Origin: Methylocaldum sp035627495
GTDB taxonomy: Bacteria > Pseudomonadota > Gammaproteobacteria > Methylococcales > Methylococcaceae
Assembly: GCF_035627495.1 (NCBI RefSeq)
Contig: NZ_DASPLO010000150.1
Coordinates: forward strand, 24,468-88,467
Reading direction: 5' to 3'
DNA: 64,000 nucleotides
How positions within the stretch are numbered: position 1 is the stretch's first letter; every line of letters begins with the position of its first letter. Shown here in pieces: positions 42,886 through 51,101 of the stretch. The translations under genes and the position numbers were made by a program. Below the pieces are notes generated by a model. That model saw nothing but the letters and a program-made list of their open reading frames with translations, was not told where the DNA came from and searched no databases.

Positions 42886-44490
42886 ATGGCATTTAATCTT
42901 CTCACTGAATGTTGTCTCTCCGTACTCCGCGTCAACAGGGCAACGGGCCGGACATCCAAGGCTAGGATTGCCCCCTGGGAACTCACCGCCGACCATGGCG
43001 ACAATCCTGTTATGGCAATGGACGCTCCCCGCCCGGACTTCAACGGCGTATTAGTTCAGTTCCTCATCGGCCTCCTGCAAACCACCTTCGCGCCCAAAAG
43101 CAAGGACGAATGGGAAGACCGCTTCTTCGGCACGCCCCCCACCCCCGACGAATTAAAAGCCGCTTTTTCCCGTTACCAGGACGCTTTCAATCTAGACGGG
43201 GAAGGTCCGCGCTTCATGCAGGACCGTGACCCACTGGCTGCGCAAAAGCCCCTGCCCATGACCGCCCTGCTCATAGACACCGCCGGCAGCGAAACTCACT
43301 TCATCAAGAATCTGCCGCAACAGGGATTTTCACCGGCCTCGGCGGCCATGGCCTTGTTTGCCTTGCAAACCAATGCTCCCGCAGGCGGTGTCGGCCATCG
43401 GACTTCGTTGCGCGGCGGCGGGCCGTTGACCACTTTGGTGGTGTGCGCGCCGACGGACTATGGAAAACTCGCGACGCTCTGGCAAACTCTTTGGCTCAAT
43501 GTGTTGGAAGCCTCGGTTTTCAAAAGCGAGCATAACCGGCCCGAAGACATCTTCCCTTGGCTGGCGCCTACTCGTACCAGCGAGAAGGACAGCAAAACAC
43601 TGAATACCACGCGGCATGACGTTAATCCGCTGCAAATGTTCTGGGGCATGCCCCGACGCATCCGTCTGGATTTCGAGGATGTGGGTAGCGGCGCATGCGG
43701 ATTGTCCGGCGAACCTCGCGAAGTTCTGGTCAGGCAATACCGCACCAAGAATTACGGAGTGAATTACAACGGCGCCTGGGAACATACACTCAGCCCGCAC
43801 ACCCGCGAGGCGGCGGGCGAAGTGCTGCCCATGCATCCCAAAGGCTCGATCAGCTACCGACATTGGCTGGGACTGGTGCAGAGCAACCAGGACAAGAAGA
43901 TTCAACGGGTTCCTGCGGCAACCGTGCAGCGCTTCTGGAATCTCGGCCTACACCGAGATGGCTACCGTTTCCGCCTATGGGCCTTCGGTTACGACATGGA
44001 CAACATGAAACCGCGCTGCTGGTACGAAGCGACCATGCCGCTTTATGAACTGGAAGAAGCCAAGCGCGTTTCCTTTGAAGATGCCGTTAAACGAATGATC
44101 GAAGCCGCCGTCCAGTTCCTCGGCAATCTCCGTTCCTGTCTCAAAGATGCCTGGTTCAGCGATGGCGATCCCCGCCGTAGCGGAGCCGATACCGGTTTTC
44201 TGGATGTGGCGTTTTGGTCGGATACGGAGAATGAATTCTATCGGCTGTTGGATAAGCTGGCCGTCGAATCCGGTAACAAAGAGCACCGCAAGCAAACTTT
44301 TCTTGACTGGCACGGCCATCTCAACCGCTACACGCTGCAAACTTTCGACCGCTACGCCAATACGGCCCAAATAGCCGAACAAAACCCCCGCCGCATCGCC
44401 GAAGCGCGCCGCGACCTGATGCGCTTCAATTACAAGAAGGACATCAAGATCCTATTGGATTTGCCCCTTAAACCGAACCCTAAGAAATAA
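42886..44490 (+). CDS. cas8e: Cascade large subunit Cas8e (Cse1/CasA)
   Basis: 534 residues. FNLLTECCLSVLRVN-type N-terminus, PDFNGVLVQFLIGLLQTTFAP, FMQDRD, and the loop NAPAGGVGHRTSLRGGGPLTTLV, typical of Cse1. The C-terminal four-helix bundle is present. It recognises the PAM and recruits Cas3. It starts the cas8e-cse2-cas7e-cas5e-cas6e run. Confidence 0.94.
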   Translation: MAFNLLTECCLSVLRVNRATGRTSKARIAPWELTADHGDNPVMAMDAPRPDFNGVLVQFLIGLLQTTFAPKSKDEWEDRFFGTPPTPDELKAAFSRYQDAFNLDGEGPRFMQDRDPLAAQKPLPMTALLIDTAGSETHFIKNLPQQGFSPASAAMALFALQTNAPAGGVGHRTSLRGGGPLTTLVVCAPTDYGKLATLWQTLWLNVLEASVFKSEHNRPEDIFPWLAPTRTSEKDSKTLNTTRHDVNPLQMFWGMPRRIRLDFEDVGSGACGLSGEPREVLVRQYRTKNYGVNYNGAWEHTLSPHTREAAGEVLPMHPKGSISYRHWLGLVQSNQDKKIQRVPAATVQRFWNLGLHRDGYRFRLWAFGYDMDNMKPRCWYEATMPLYELEEAKRVSFEDAVKRMIEAAVQFLGNLRSCLKDAWFSDGDPRRSGADTGFLDVAFWSDTENEFYRLLDKLAVESGNKEHRKQTFLDWHGHLNRYTLQTFDRYANTAQIAEQNPRRIAEARRDLMRFNYKKDIKILLDLPLKPNPKK

Positions 44491-44501
44491 GAAGACTCGG
44501 C

Positions 44502-45065
44502 ATGGAAACCTCACCCGATACCCGAAAAGAAAAAAGAAAGCTGTTCGATGCCATCGTCACCGAATGGTGGAAGGAAATGCAGCCCACTTCCGAAGCCGAG
44601 GGCCAACCCAACCGGCGCGGCGAACTGGCAGAGCTTAAGCGCTGCAAAACCCTGGCGGAAATTCTGCTGGTCCCACGCTTTCAGGCTTTGCTTTGGCGAT
44701 TGCGCAAGGCCGGTTGCGACGTGCAATACAAGGAACCTGCTATTGCCGCTGTCGCCGGAATATTGACCCGCGTCAAGCAAACCACCGATTTGAAGTTTCC
44801 TGCTTGGTTGGCCCAGTCCAAAGCAAACGGAGAGCCACGTGTCGGGGAATTGCGTTTCCGGCGTCTGGCAAGTTGCGGATCGCTAGAAGAAATGTTTCCC
44901 GCGCTGATCCGAGTTTTGCCCTTGGCTGACGAAACCGCCCCCGTCGCTGCCTTGGCCCATGACCTGTACTCTTGGAGCGAGCGAACCCGGCAACGCTGGA
45001 CGATGGAGTATTACGAAGCGCTGCTGACCGAAGAGGAAAAAACGGGCAAAGCCGCCAAATCCTGA
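44502..45065 (+). CDS. cse2: Cascade small subunit Cse2 (CasB)
   Basis: 187 residues, helical and basic (GELAELKRCKTLAEILLVPRFQALLW, WSERTRQRWTMEYYEALL). The size and place after cas8e fit Cse2, which binds the displaced DNA strand. The spacing to cas8e is 11 bp. Confidence 0.9.
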   Translation: METSPDTRKEKRKLFDAIVTEWWKEMQPTSEAEGQPNRRGELAELKRCKTLAEILLVPRFQALLWRLRKAGCDVQYKEPAIAAVAGILTRVKQTTDLKFPAWLAQSKANGEPRVGELRFRRLASCGSLEEMFPALIRVLPLADETAPVAALAHDLYSWSERTRQRWTMEYYEALLTEEEKTGKAAKS

Positions 45066-45071
45066 ATGAAG

Positions 45072-45107
45072 CCCCCTCACCCCAACCCTCTCCCAGAGGG
45101 AGAGGGA
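45072..45107 (+). repeat. Common palindromic repeat between cse2 and cas7e
   Basis: CCCCCTCACCCCAACCCTCTCCC followed by AGA and GGGAGAGGG; the arms CCCTCTCCC and GGGAGAGGG are perfect. It is the same type as the copy at 39407-39450. It lies inside the Cascade operon and could weaken downstream transcription or act as an RNA processing point. Confidence 0.7.
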
Positions 45108-45147
45108 ACAAAAACAGCAAGACTAACAAGAACTGGAGAATCCCGTC

Positions 45148-46278
45148 ATGACCTGCTTCATCCAACTGCACCTTCTAACTTCATTCCCTCCTTCCAATCT
45201 CAACCGCGACGACCTGGGCCGGCCCAAGACCGCCGTGATGGGCGGCGAAACACGGCTGCGGATTTCCTCGCAAAGCCTCAAGCGGGCCTGGAGGACTTCG
45301 GAAGTGATGGAAGCTGCACTGAAAGATCACAAGGGCACCCGCACCAAATTGATGGGTGTAGAAATCTATAAGGCCCTCAAGCAAAAAGGTGTAAAGGAGA
45401 AGCAAGCACAGGAGTGGGCGCAAAAAATCGCCTCGGTTTTCGGCAAGCTGGAAGCCTCTGACAAGAAAGCCGGTGAAGAAGAGCAGGAAGAAGTGGTTTT
45501 GGCTGATGGCAGCAGCGTTCCCAAAGCCTTGGCTAAAACCCTGGCCATCAGGCAACTGGCCCATATCAGTCCGGAAGAGCGGAACGCCATCGACGCCCTA
45601 ACCGCAACCCTCGCCGAACGCGGCACTGAGCCCACCGCCGATGAATTACAACTTCTGCGGGAAAAGCATACGGCTGCCGATATTGCCCTGTTTGGCCGGA
45701 TGTTGGCCGATGCCCCGCGCTACAACATGGAAGCCGCCGCTCAGGTGGCCCACGCCATCAGCGTGCATAAGGTCGCCATCGAGGACGACTTCTTTACCGC
45801 CGTGGACGATCTAAACAAGGGCATTGAAGACGTGGGCGCCGGCCACATGGGGGAAACCGAATTCGCGGCGGGCCTGTTCTATCTCTACCTGTGCATCGAC
45901 AAGGATTTGCTCGTCGAGAACCTCAACGGCGGCAGAGAACTAGCGAACCGAGCGCTTTCCGCTTTGGTAGAAGCCGCCGCTACCGTGGCGCCAACCGGCA
46001 AACAGAACAGTTTCGGCTCTCGCGCCCGCGCTTCGTTCATTCTGGCAGAACGCGGCAGTCAGCAGCCGCGCTCCCTGTCCGTTGCGTTTCTCAAGCCGGT
46101 GGATGGGTATAAAGACGGCATGTTGGCCAACGCCATCAAGGCACTGACCTCGACGCGGGAAAACATGGACAAGGTTTACGGCCCCTGCGCCGATGCTTGT
46201 TCGGTCATGGACGCCACCAAGCCCGAAGGCGGCCTGCAAGCCATTCTCAATTTCGTAAAGGACGACTGCCATGCCTGA
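45148..46278 (+). CDS. cas7e: Cascade backbone Cas7e (Cse4/CasC)
   Basis: 376 residues. Start LLTSFPPSNLNRDDLGRPKT, RISSQSLKRAWR, AAQVAHAISVHKV, FGSRARASFILAERGSQQPRSL are typical. Six copies form the crRNA-binding filament. The last 8 bp overlap cas5e. Confidence 0.95.
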   Translation: MTCFIQLHLLTSFPPSNLNRDDLGRPKTAVMGGETRLRISSQSLKRAWRTSEVMEAALKDHKGTRTKLMGVEIYKALKQKGVKEKQAQEWAQKIASVFGKLEASDKKAGEEEQEEVVLADGSSVPKALAKTLAIRQLAHISPEERNAIDALTATLAERGTEPTADELQLLREKHTAADIALFGRMLADAPRYNMEAAAQVAHAISVHKVAIEDDFFTAVDDLNKGIEDVGAGHMGETEFAAGLFYLYLCIDKDLLVENLNGGRELANRALSALVEAAATVAPTGKQNSFGSRARASFILAERGSQQPRSLSVAFLKPVDGYKDGMLANAIKALTSTRENMDKVYGPCADACSVMDATKPEGGLQAILNFVKDDCHA

Positions 46279-47011
46279 GTTCCTGATATTCCGGCTTTAC
46301 GGCCCCCTGGCCGCCTGGGGCGATATCGCCGTGGGCGAGCAGCGCCCGACCACGCCACATCCCTCGAAATCGGCGGTTCTGGGGCTGGTTGCGGCGGCAC
46401 TCGGCATCCGGCGGCACGAGGACGACAAACAGCAAGCCTTGGCAGATGGCTACGGTTATGCGGTGCGGGTGGATGCCGCCGGGGTTCTGCTTAGGGATTA
46501 CCACACCACGCAGATTCCCGAATCCACCAGCCGTTTGAAGCATCTGCGAACTCGCCGTGACGAGACCCGCGACCGGCAAAACCTTTACACAATCCTTTCG
46601 GCTCGCGATTTCCGTTGCGATGGATTGTATACCATCTGCCTATGGCCGCGCGGCGAAGCAGCTTATCGTCCCGAAACACTCGCCGAAGCCCTGCGTTGTC
46701 CGCGCCTGCCGCTTTATCTGGGTCGTAAGGCTTGTCCGCTGGCTTTGCCGCTGCTGCCGAGATGCATCAGAGCGGAAACCTTTGAGGGCGCGTTGGCACA
46801 GTACGACACCGGGCAATCGAACGAGCAACAAGCTTTCTTGGATGAAATCACAAAGCGGCTAGACACTCGCGCCCCTGACTATCATTGGGACGAACACGCG
46901 CCCACCGAACTCCCCGTGCTGCATACCACTCCGCGCCATGACGTACCCTTAAGCCGGAAGCGTTGGCAGTTCGGCAAGCGCAACGAACATTACGGACGGG
47001 GGCAACCATGA
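46271..47011 (+). CDS. cas5e: Cascade subunit Cas5e (CasD)
   Basis: 246 residues. N-terminus FLIFRLYGPLAAWGDIAVGEQRPTT-like RAMP fold, PSKSAVLGLVAAALGI, and LYLGRKACPLALPL. It holds the 8-nt 5' handle of the crRNA. It overlaps cas7e and cas6e, so the operon is tightly coupled. Confidence 0.94.
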   Translation: MPEFLIFRLYGPLAAWGDIAVGEQRPTTPHPSKSAVLGLVAAALGIRRHEDDKQQALADGYGYAVRVDAAGVLLRDYHTTQIPESTSRLKHLRTRRDETRDRQNLYTILSARDFRCDGLYTICLWPRGEAAYRPETLAEALRCPRLPLYLGRKACPLALPLLPRCIRAETFEGALAQYDTGQSNEQQAFLDEITKRLDTRAPDYHWDEHAPTELPVLHTTPRHDVPLSRKRWQFGKRNEHYGRGQP

Positions 47012-47688
47012 GCGGCTATCTGCATCGCATCCGCCTGAAACCCGGCCTCGACGTTGAGCAACTGGCGCGGGCGTTGCCGGCCAACGCCTATGCGGAACAT
47101 CAATTGGTTTGGCGCTGGTTCGGGGAAGGCGCCGCTGGCCGGGATTTCCTGTTCCGCCGGGAACAACAAGGACATTGGCCAGCCTTTTATGTGCTTTCCC
47201 AACGGGAAGCCGTGGACCTATCCCGTTTGTGGCAAATCGAAACCCGCCGGTTCGAGCCCCGGCTCTCGCAAGGCGATCATTTGGCCTTCGCCCTACGGGC
47301 CAATCCGGTCAAGGTACGCAAGATCAGCGACGATCCCAAGATCAAAACCCGCCGCCGGGATGATGTGGTGGCGGATTTGAAAAAACGGCGCTATCCGGAA
47401 AAAGATCGGCGTCCACCCATGGCGGAAATCGTCCGGGAAGCCGGTGCCGCCTGGCTGGCCGAGCGGGCGGAGGGCTGTGGATTCGAGATCGCAAGCCTGG
47501 ATGTGGACGGCTACCATCAACATCGGTGGTATAAGTCCGGCGCGGCAAAGCCGATCACCTTGAGCACGCTTGAATTCAATGGGGTATTGAAGATTCAGGA
47601 TGCCGAGCGGTTCACGGAAAAGCTCTTCCACGGCATCGGCCCCGCCAAAGCCTTCGGCTGCGGCCTGCTGCTGGTGCGGCGGATATAG
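47008..47688 (+). CDS. cas6e: crRNA endonuclease Cas6e (CasE)
   Basis: 226 residues from ATG 47008, which overlaps the cas5e stop; an open frame reaches back to 46963. It has a RAMP fold with candidate catalytic His in ANAYAEHQLVWRWF and a C-terminal Gly-rich loop GIGPAKAFGCGLLLV. It cuts the repeat RNA after its stem, leaving the ATGAACCG handle. A second, diverged copy of this C-terminus lies at 48878-48936. Confidence 0.94.
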   Translation: MSGYLHRIRLKPGLDVEQLARALPANAYAEHQLVWRWFGEGAAGRDFLFRREQQGHWPAFYVLSQREAVDLSRLWQIETRRFEPRLSQGDHLAFALRANPVKVRKISDDPKIKTRRRDDVVADLKKRRYPEKDRRPPMAEIVREAGAAWLAERAEGCGFEIASLDVDGYHQHRWYKSGAAKPITLSTLEFNGVLKIQDAERFTEKLFHGIGPAKAFGCGLLLVRRI

Positions 47689-47985
47689 CGATAATGTGGA
47701 CCCGGGATCAGCTATCACAGGCCTTGGAACAGGGCACTCTCCTGTGGCGCGCCCATGCGCTTGAACGAAGCTGGAGAACGGAATTACAAGACAAGACGAG
47801 GATCGAAAAATGACTGATGTGACCCAATGTTGCGCGACAATCGGGACAGACACTCATGAGCGATCCCGTCATCATCGACGCTTCGGTTATCCTCCAATGG
47901 GCGTCGCTGTCTGGAGGGTAGACGGATCAAGCACCGGTTTACTCCTTTTTCTTCGAACCTAAATACATATCCGAGGAGACCGATA
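47689..47985 (+). other. Decayed region between cas6e and first TA pair
   Basis: No intact gene. A 39-codon frame at 47694-47813 (MWTRDQLSQALEQGTLLW...) and a PIN-toxin-like stub at 47856-47921 are the only notable frames. GAGGATCGAAAAATGA (47798-47813) recurs exactly at 48653-48668 on the far side of the first toxin pair. Confidence 0.6.
47856..47921 (+). pseudogene. Truncated PIN-domain toxin
   Basis: MSDPVIIDASVILQWASLSGG then stop. The IIDASVILQW start is like the first strand of VapC-type PIN nucleases, but only 21 codons remain. It is probably a remnant of an older toxin-antitoxin pair at this spot. Confidence 0.5.
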
Positions 47986-48210
47986 ATGCCGCAACTTAGT
48001 TTTTACCTGCCGGACAATCTCGCCAAAGCCGTCCACATGCAGGCTGATAAGGCCGGCAAGACCGTCCCTGAATTCCTGGCCGATCTGGTCGCGGCCCACG
48101 TGCACCCTACCTGGACGGAAGCTTATAAAACCGAAGTATTAGGCCGCTGGCGCGGTGAACCGCCGGAACGACCGGAGCCGATATTGCCGGAAGATCGCGA
48201 GGCTTGGTAA
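47986..48210 (+). CDS. Antitoxin of VapBC-type pair
   Basis: 74 residues (MPQLSFYLPDNLAKAVHMQADKAG). The beta-strand then helix start resembles ribbon-helix-helix antitoxins, and the tail (RWRGEPPERPEPILPEDREAW) would wrap the toxin. The stop shares bases with the toxin ATG (TAATG), the usual coupling of such pairs. Confidence 0.75.
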   Translation: MPQLSFYLPDNLAKAVHMQADKAGKTVPEFLADLVAAHVHPTWTEAYKTEVLGRWRGEPPERPEPILPEDREAW

Positions 48211-48620
48211 TGGCCGGTTATCTGCTCGATACCAATACCTGCATTCAGTTGCTGACCGGCCGCGTGCCCGCCGTGACGCAACGTTTTCTGCAGCATGATC
48301 CCTTGGAAATCCATCTGTGCAGCATCGTCCGGGCGGAACTGGAATACGGCGCCCGCCACAGCCGCGACGTGGAGGAAAACCTCCAGTTGCTGGGCCGGTT
48401 CTGCGACCCCTTGACGAGCCTGCCTTTCGATGACCGTTGCGCCGAACAGTACGGTTTGGTTCGAGAGGATTTGGTTCGCAAAGGCAAGCTCATCGGAGCC
48501 AACGATTTGTTGATCGCCGCCACGGCGCTGACCCACAGTCTGGTTTTGGTTACCCATAACTTGAAGGAATTCCAGCGCGTCGCCGGTCTGCAACTGGAAG
48601 ATTGGGAAAGCCCCGAATAA
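48210..48620 (+). CDS. VapC-type PIN ribonuclease toxin
   Basis: 136 residues from ATG 48210. PIN motifs: YLLDTNTCIQLL (first Asp), SIVRAELEYGA (Glu), IGANDLLIAATAL (Asp pair) and LVTHNLKEFQRV. It is probably a tRNA or rRNA endonuclease neutralised by the preceding antitoxin. It is inserted between cas6e and cas1. Confidence 0.9.
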   Translation: MAGYLLDTNTCIQLLTGRVPAVTQRFLQHDPLEIHLCSIVRAELEYGARHSRDVEENLQLLGRFCDPLTSLPFDDRCAEQYGLVREDLVRKGKLIGANDLLIAATALTHSLVLVTHNLKEFQRVAGLQLEDWESPE

Positions 48621-48695
48621 CTCCACAAATACGCTTGGACGAAAAACGCTCTGAGGATCGAAAAATGATCGACTTGACGGCATGTTGCCCCCTTT

Positions 48696-48816
48696 GGGCA
48701 CCTCGAAAAACCTCGCACTTCGACAGGCTCAGTGCGAACGGCTCCATGAAAATCAAGCGGTTCCGTTCGTGCTGAGCTTGTCGAAGCATGAACGGAACAG
48801 GTTTTTCGAGGTGCCC
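48696..48816 (+). repeat. Nested inverted-repeat element
   Basis: Outer arms GGGCACCTCGAAAAACCT (48696-48713) and its complement (48799-48816) are perfect over 18 bp. Inner arms CTTCGACAGGCTCAG (from 48718) and CTGAGCTTGTCGAAG (to 48786) are near-perfect. It belongs to the family that also inserted in recJ and lies at 63616-63744. Confidence 0.8.
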
Positions 48817-48877
48817 CTTTGCGGAGGGAAAAAGGAGCCGGGAAAAACTACGTTCACCGTGGATTACGGCGTGGGAG

Positions 48878-48936
48878 TCTCCGGCCCCGCCAAAGCCTTC
48901 GGCTGCGGTTTGCTGTTAGTACGGCGCTTGGGATAA
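48878..48936 (+). pseudogene. C-terminal fragment of a second cas6e
   Basis: Encodes VSGPAKAFGCGLLLVRRLG then stop; the real cas6e ends GIGPAKAFGCGLLLVRRI. The DNA differs at silent positions (TTGCTGTTAGTACGGCGC against CTGCTGCTGGTGCGGCGG), so it is a related allele, not a recent copy. The codons upstream of it have no cas6e match. Confidence 0.8.
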
Positions 48937-48975
48937 ATTGCTCCCCTACTTGTGGGCACATTTGGAGTAAACATC

Positions 48976-49299
48976 ATGCACACCTTTACGATCCGCGATT
49001 TGCGCGACCGAACCGGCGAACTGGTGCGCGACGCCGAGGCGGGGAAGCTTTCCGTCGTCACCAAACATGGGCAGCCGATCTTCGTAGCCGTACCCTTCGA
49101 TGAAATCCTGTTGCGTGAGGGCGTGAATGTGGCCTTGGCCGTGAAGCTGTTCGACGAGGAAGCCTTATCCCTCGGCCAAGCGGCGCGGCTGGCAGGCATG
49201 AGCGTGGTGAATTTCATGGATCGATTGGCCGAGCTGCACATCCCCATCGGGCGTCCCCGGCCCGGTGATTTGGAGCAAGAGCTTGACGCGTTCGGTTGA
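48976..49299 (+). CDS. Phd/YefM-UPF0175 hybrid antitoxin
   Basis: 107 residues from ATG 48976 with GGAG upstream. Residues 1-50 resemble Phd/YefM antitoxins (IRDLRDRTGELVRDAEAGKLSVVTKHGQPI). Residues 60-105 resemble UPF0175 (LSLGQAARLAGMSVVNFMDRLAELHIPI). It overlaps the PIN-like gene that follows and is likely its antitoxin. Confidence 0.75.
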   Translation: MHTFTIRDLRDRTGELVRDAEAGKLSVVTKHGQPIFVAVPFDEILLREGVNVALAVKLFDEEALSLGQAARLAGMSVVNFMDRLAELHIPIGRPRPGDLEQELDAFG

Positions 49300-49801
49300 G
49301 GTCGTCATCGCCGATACCAGTCCTTTGATCGCGCTGGCGCGGCTGGAGGCTTTGCCGCTTTTGGCGGCGCTATTCGCGCGCGTCTGGGTCACGGAAACCG
49401 TGCTGGCCGAATGCCTGGCCGGCATCGACCGCAGCGAGTGCGCGAGCATCCGGGCTGCGGTTGATGCCGGCCAGCTGAGTGTGTGCCAGGCGCCGGCCGC
49501 GCATCCCTCCTGGGGTGTCGACGACGGCGAAGCCAGCGCCATTGCGGCGGCTCTCGAGTTGGGGGCCGGTGTGGTCATGGATGACCGGGCTGGCCGCCAA
49601 GCCGCCTTGCGGCTGGGGCTGCCGGTCATCGGCGCTTTGGGCGTGCTGGTGCTCGCCAAGCGATCCGGATTGGTGCCTGAGGTTCGGCCGCTGGTGGCAG
49701 CTCTTGTGGACTCCGGTTATTACCTGGCTGAAAGTGTGATCAAGGACGCACTGCGACTGGCCGGCGAGTCATCGCCGGTCGCCTCAGAAAATCCGTCATG
49801 A
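49283..49801 (+). CDS. DUF3368 PIN-like toxin
   Basis: 172 residues from TTG 49283 (GGAG at 49270-49273); GTG 49265 is an alternative. DUF3368 marks: VIADTSPLIALARL, WVTETVLAEC, GVDDGEASAIAAALELGAGVVMDDRAGR, GALGVLVLAKRSGLV. It is a probable ribonuclease toxin paired with the UPF0175-type antitoxin. Its end overlaps the cas1 ATG by 4 bp, which ties the toxin pair to cas1-cas2 translation. Confidence 0.82.
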   Translation: MTRSVEVVIADTSPLIALARLEALPLLAALFARVWVTETVLAECLAGIDRSECASIRAAVDAGQLSVCQAPAAHPSWGVDDGEASAIAAALELGAGVVMDDRAGRQAALRLGLPVIGALGVLVLAKRSGLVPEVRPLVAALVDSGYYLAESVIKDALRLAGESSPVASENPS

Positions 49802-50718
49802 CCGATCTTCTCCCTCCCCTCAAACCCATCGCCATGAAAGAGCGCGTCTCCCTCATCTTTATCGAATACGGCGAGATCGACGTGCTCGACGGCTCGTTCG
49901 TGGTGATCGATAAAACCGGCGTGCGAACCCACATTCCGGTGGGCTCGATCGCCTGCATCATGCTGGAACCGGGCACGCGGGTGTCGCACCGGGCGGCGGC
50001 GTTGGCGGCTCGGGTCGGAACCTTACTGGTTTGGGTGGGCGAAGCGGGTGTCAGGCTCTACGCTTCGGGCCAGCCGGGCGGCGCGCGCTCCGATCGTCTT
50101 CTGTATCAGGCCAAACTCGCTCTCGATGAAGACGCCCGGCTCAAGGTGGTGCGCAAGATGTACGAGTTCCGCTTCAAGGAAAAACCGCCGGAGCGGCGCA
50201 GCGTCCAACAGCTCCGAGGCATCGAGGGCGCGCGGGTAAGAAAATTGTACGAACTGCTGGCCAAGCGCTATGGCGTTACCTGGAAACATCGCAACTACGA
50301 CGCCGACGAATGGGGCTCCGGCGATCTGCCCAACCGCTGCGTCAGCTCCGCCACCGCCTGTCTGTACGGCATCACCGAGGCGGCGGTGCTGGCCGCAGGC
50401 TACGCGCCGGCGGTGGGTTTCATCCACACCGGAAAGCCCCTGTCCTTCGTCTACGACATCGCCGACCTATTCAAATTCGACACCGTCGTGCCGGTCGCCT
50501 TCAAGATCGCCTCCCAGGAGCCGGGCGAGCCGGAACGCGCCGTCCGCCTCGCCTGCCGGGATGTATTCCGGCAGACCAAACTTCTGCAGCAGATCATTCC
50601 CACCATCGAAGACGTGCTCGCCGCGGGCGGATTGGAACCGCCGGAAGCCCCGGAAGACGCCGTCGGCCCCGCGATCCCTAACCCCAAGAGCCTCGGCGAT
50701 GCTGGTCATCGTGGTTGA
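49798..50718 (+). CDS. cas1: CRISPR integrase Cas1e
   Basis: 306 residues. MKERVSLIFIEYGEIDVLDGSFVV start, VGEAGVRLYASGQ, the catalytic region (E in RGIEGARV, H in AVGFIHTGKPLSFVYDIADLFK) and a Pro-rich tail. With Cas2 it inserts new spacers. Its end overlaps cas2 by 20 bp. Confidence 0.95.
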   Translation: MTDLLPPLKPIAMKERVSLIFIEYGEIDVLDGSFVVIDKTGVRTHIPVGSIACIMLEPGTRVSHRAAALAARVGTLLVWVGEAGVRLYASGQPGGARSDRLLYQAKLALDEDARLKVVRKMYEFRFKEKPPERRSVQQLRGIEGARVRKLYELLAKRYGVTWKHRNYDADEWGSGDLPNRCVSSATACLYGITEAAVLAAGYAPAVGFIHTGKPLSFVYDIADLFKFDTVVPVAFKIASQEPGEPERAVRLACRDVFRQTKLLQQIIPTIEDVLAAGGLEPPEAPEDAVGPAIPNPKSLGDAGHRG

Positions 50719-51010
50719 AAACGTTCCGCCCCGGCTGCGCGGCCGCCTGGCCGTGTGGCTGGTGGAAGTGCGCGCCGGCGTGTACGTCGGCGATTTGTCC
50801 AAACGGGTGCGCGAGATGCTCTGGGCCCAAATCGAGACGGGCATCGGAGACGGCAACGCAGTGATGGTGTGGTCCACCAATACCGAGTCGGGCTTCGACT
50901 TCGTCACCCTCGGCAAGAACCGGCGTATGCCAGTGGAGCTGGATGGCCTGAAACTGGTGTCTTTCTATCCGCCCGAACCGGCAAACGGAGAGGGAAAAGA
51001 TGCTCTTTAA
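50699..51010 (+). CDS. cas2: CRISPR integration partner Cas2e
   Basis: 103 residues from ATG 50699. MLVIVVENVPPRLRGRLAVWLVEVRAGVYVG and MVWSTNTESGFDFVTLGKNRR are typical of Cas2e (CasB-type ferredoxin fold). It bridges Cas1 dimers. The stop is 91 bp before the first repeat. Confidence 0.95.
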   Translation: MLVIVVENVPPRLRGRLAVWLVEVRAGVYVGDLSKRVREMLWAQIETGIGDGNAVMVWSTNTESGFDFVTLGKNRRMPVELDGLKLVSFYPPEPANGEGKDAL

Positions 51011-51101
51011 CAACCCGATTTTTGCGTTTTCAAAACGGCGATTCGCCGGTAGAATTTCAACCGGTGTTTTTTGCTATTTTTAACAACGAGTTAGAAATGG
51101 T
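51011..51101 (+). promoter_or_regulatory. CRISPR leader with possible IHF site
   Basis: A 91-bp A/T-rich leader between cas2 and the first repeat. TAACAACGAGTTA (51081-51093) matches the IHF consensus WATCAANNNNTTR with one mismatch, 8 bp before the repeat. IHF is needed for I-E spacer uptake in E. coli. The leader also holds T-rich stretches (TTTTTTGCTATTTTT) likely containing the array promoter. Confidence 0.6.

Larger units (their letters stand above)
48621..48975 (+). other. Junction with repeat element and cas6e fragment
   Basis: No complete gene. From left to right: the direct repeat GAGGATCGAAAAATGA (48653-48668), an inverted-repeat element (48696-48816), a diverged end of a cas6e gene (48878-48936), and GGAG (48964) for the next antitoxin. 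Confidence 0.75.
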
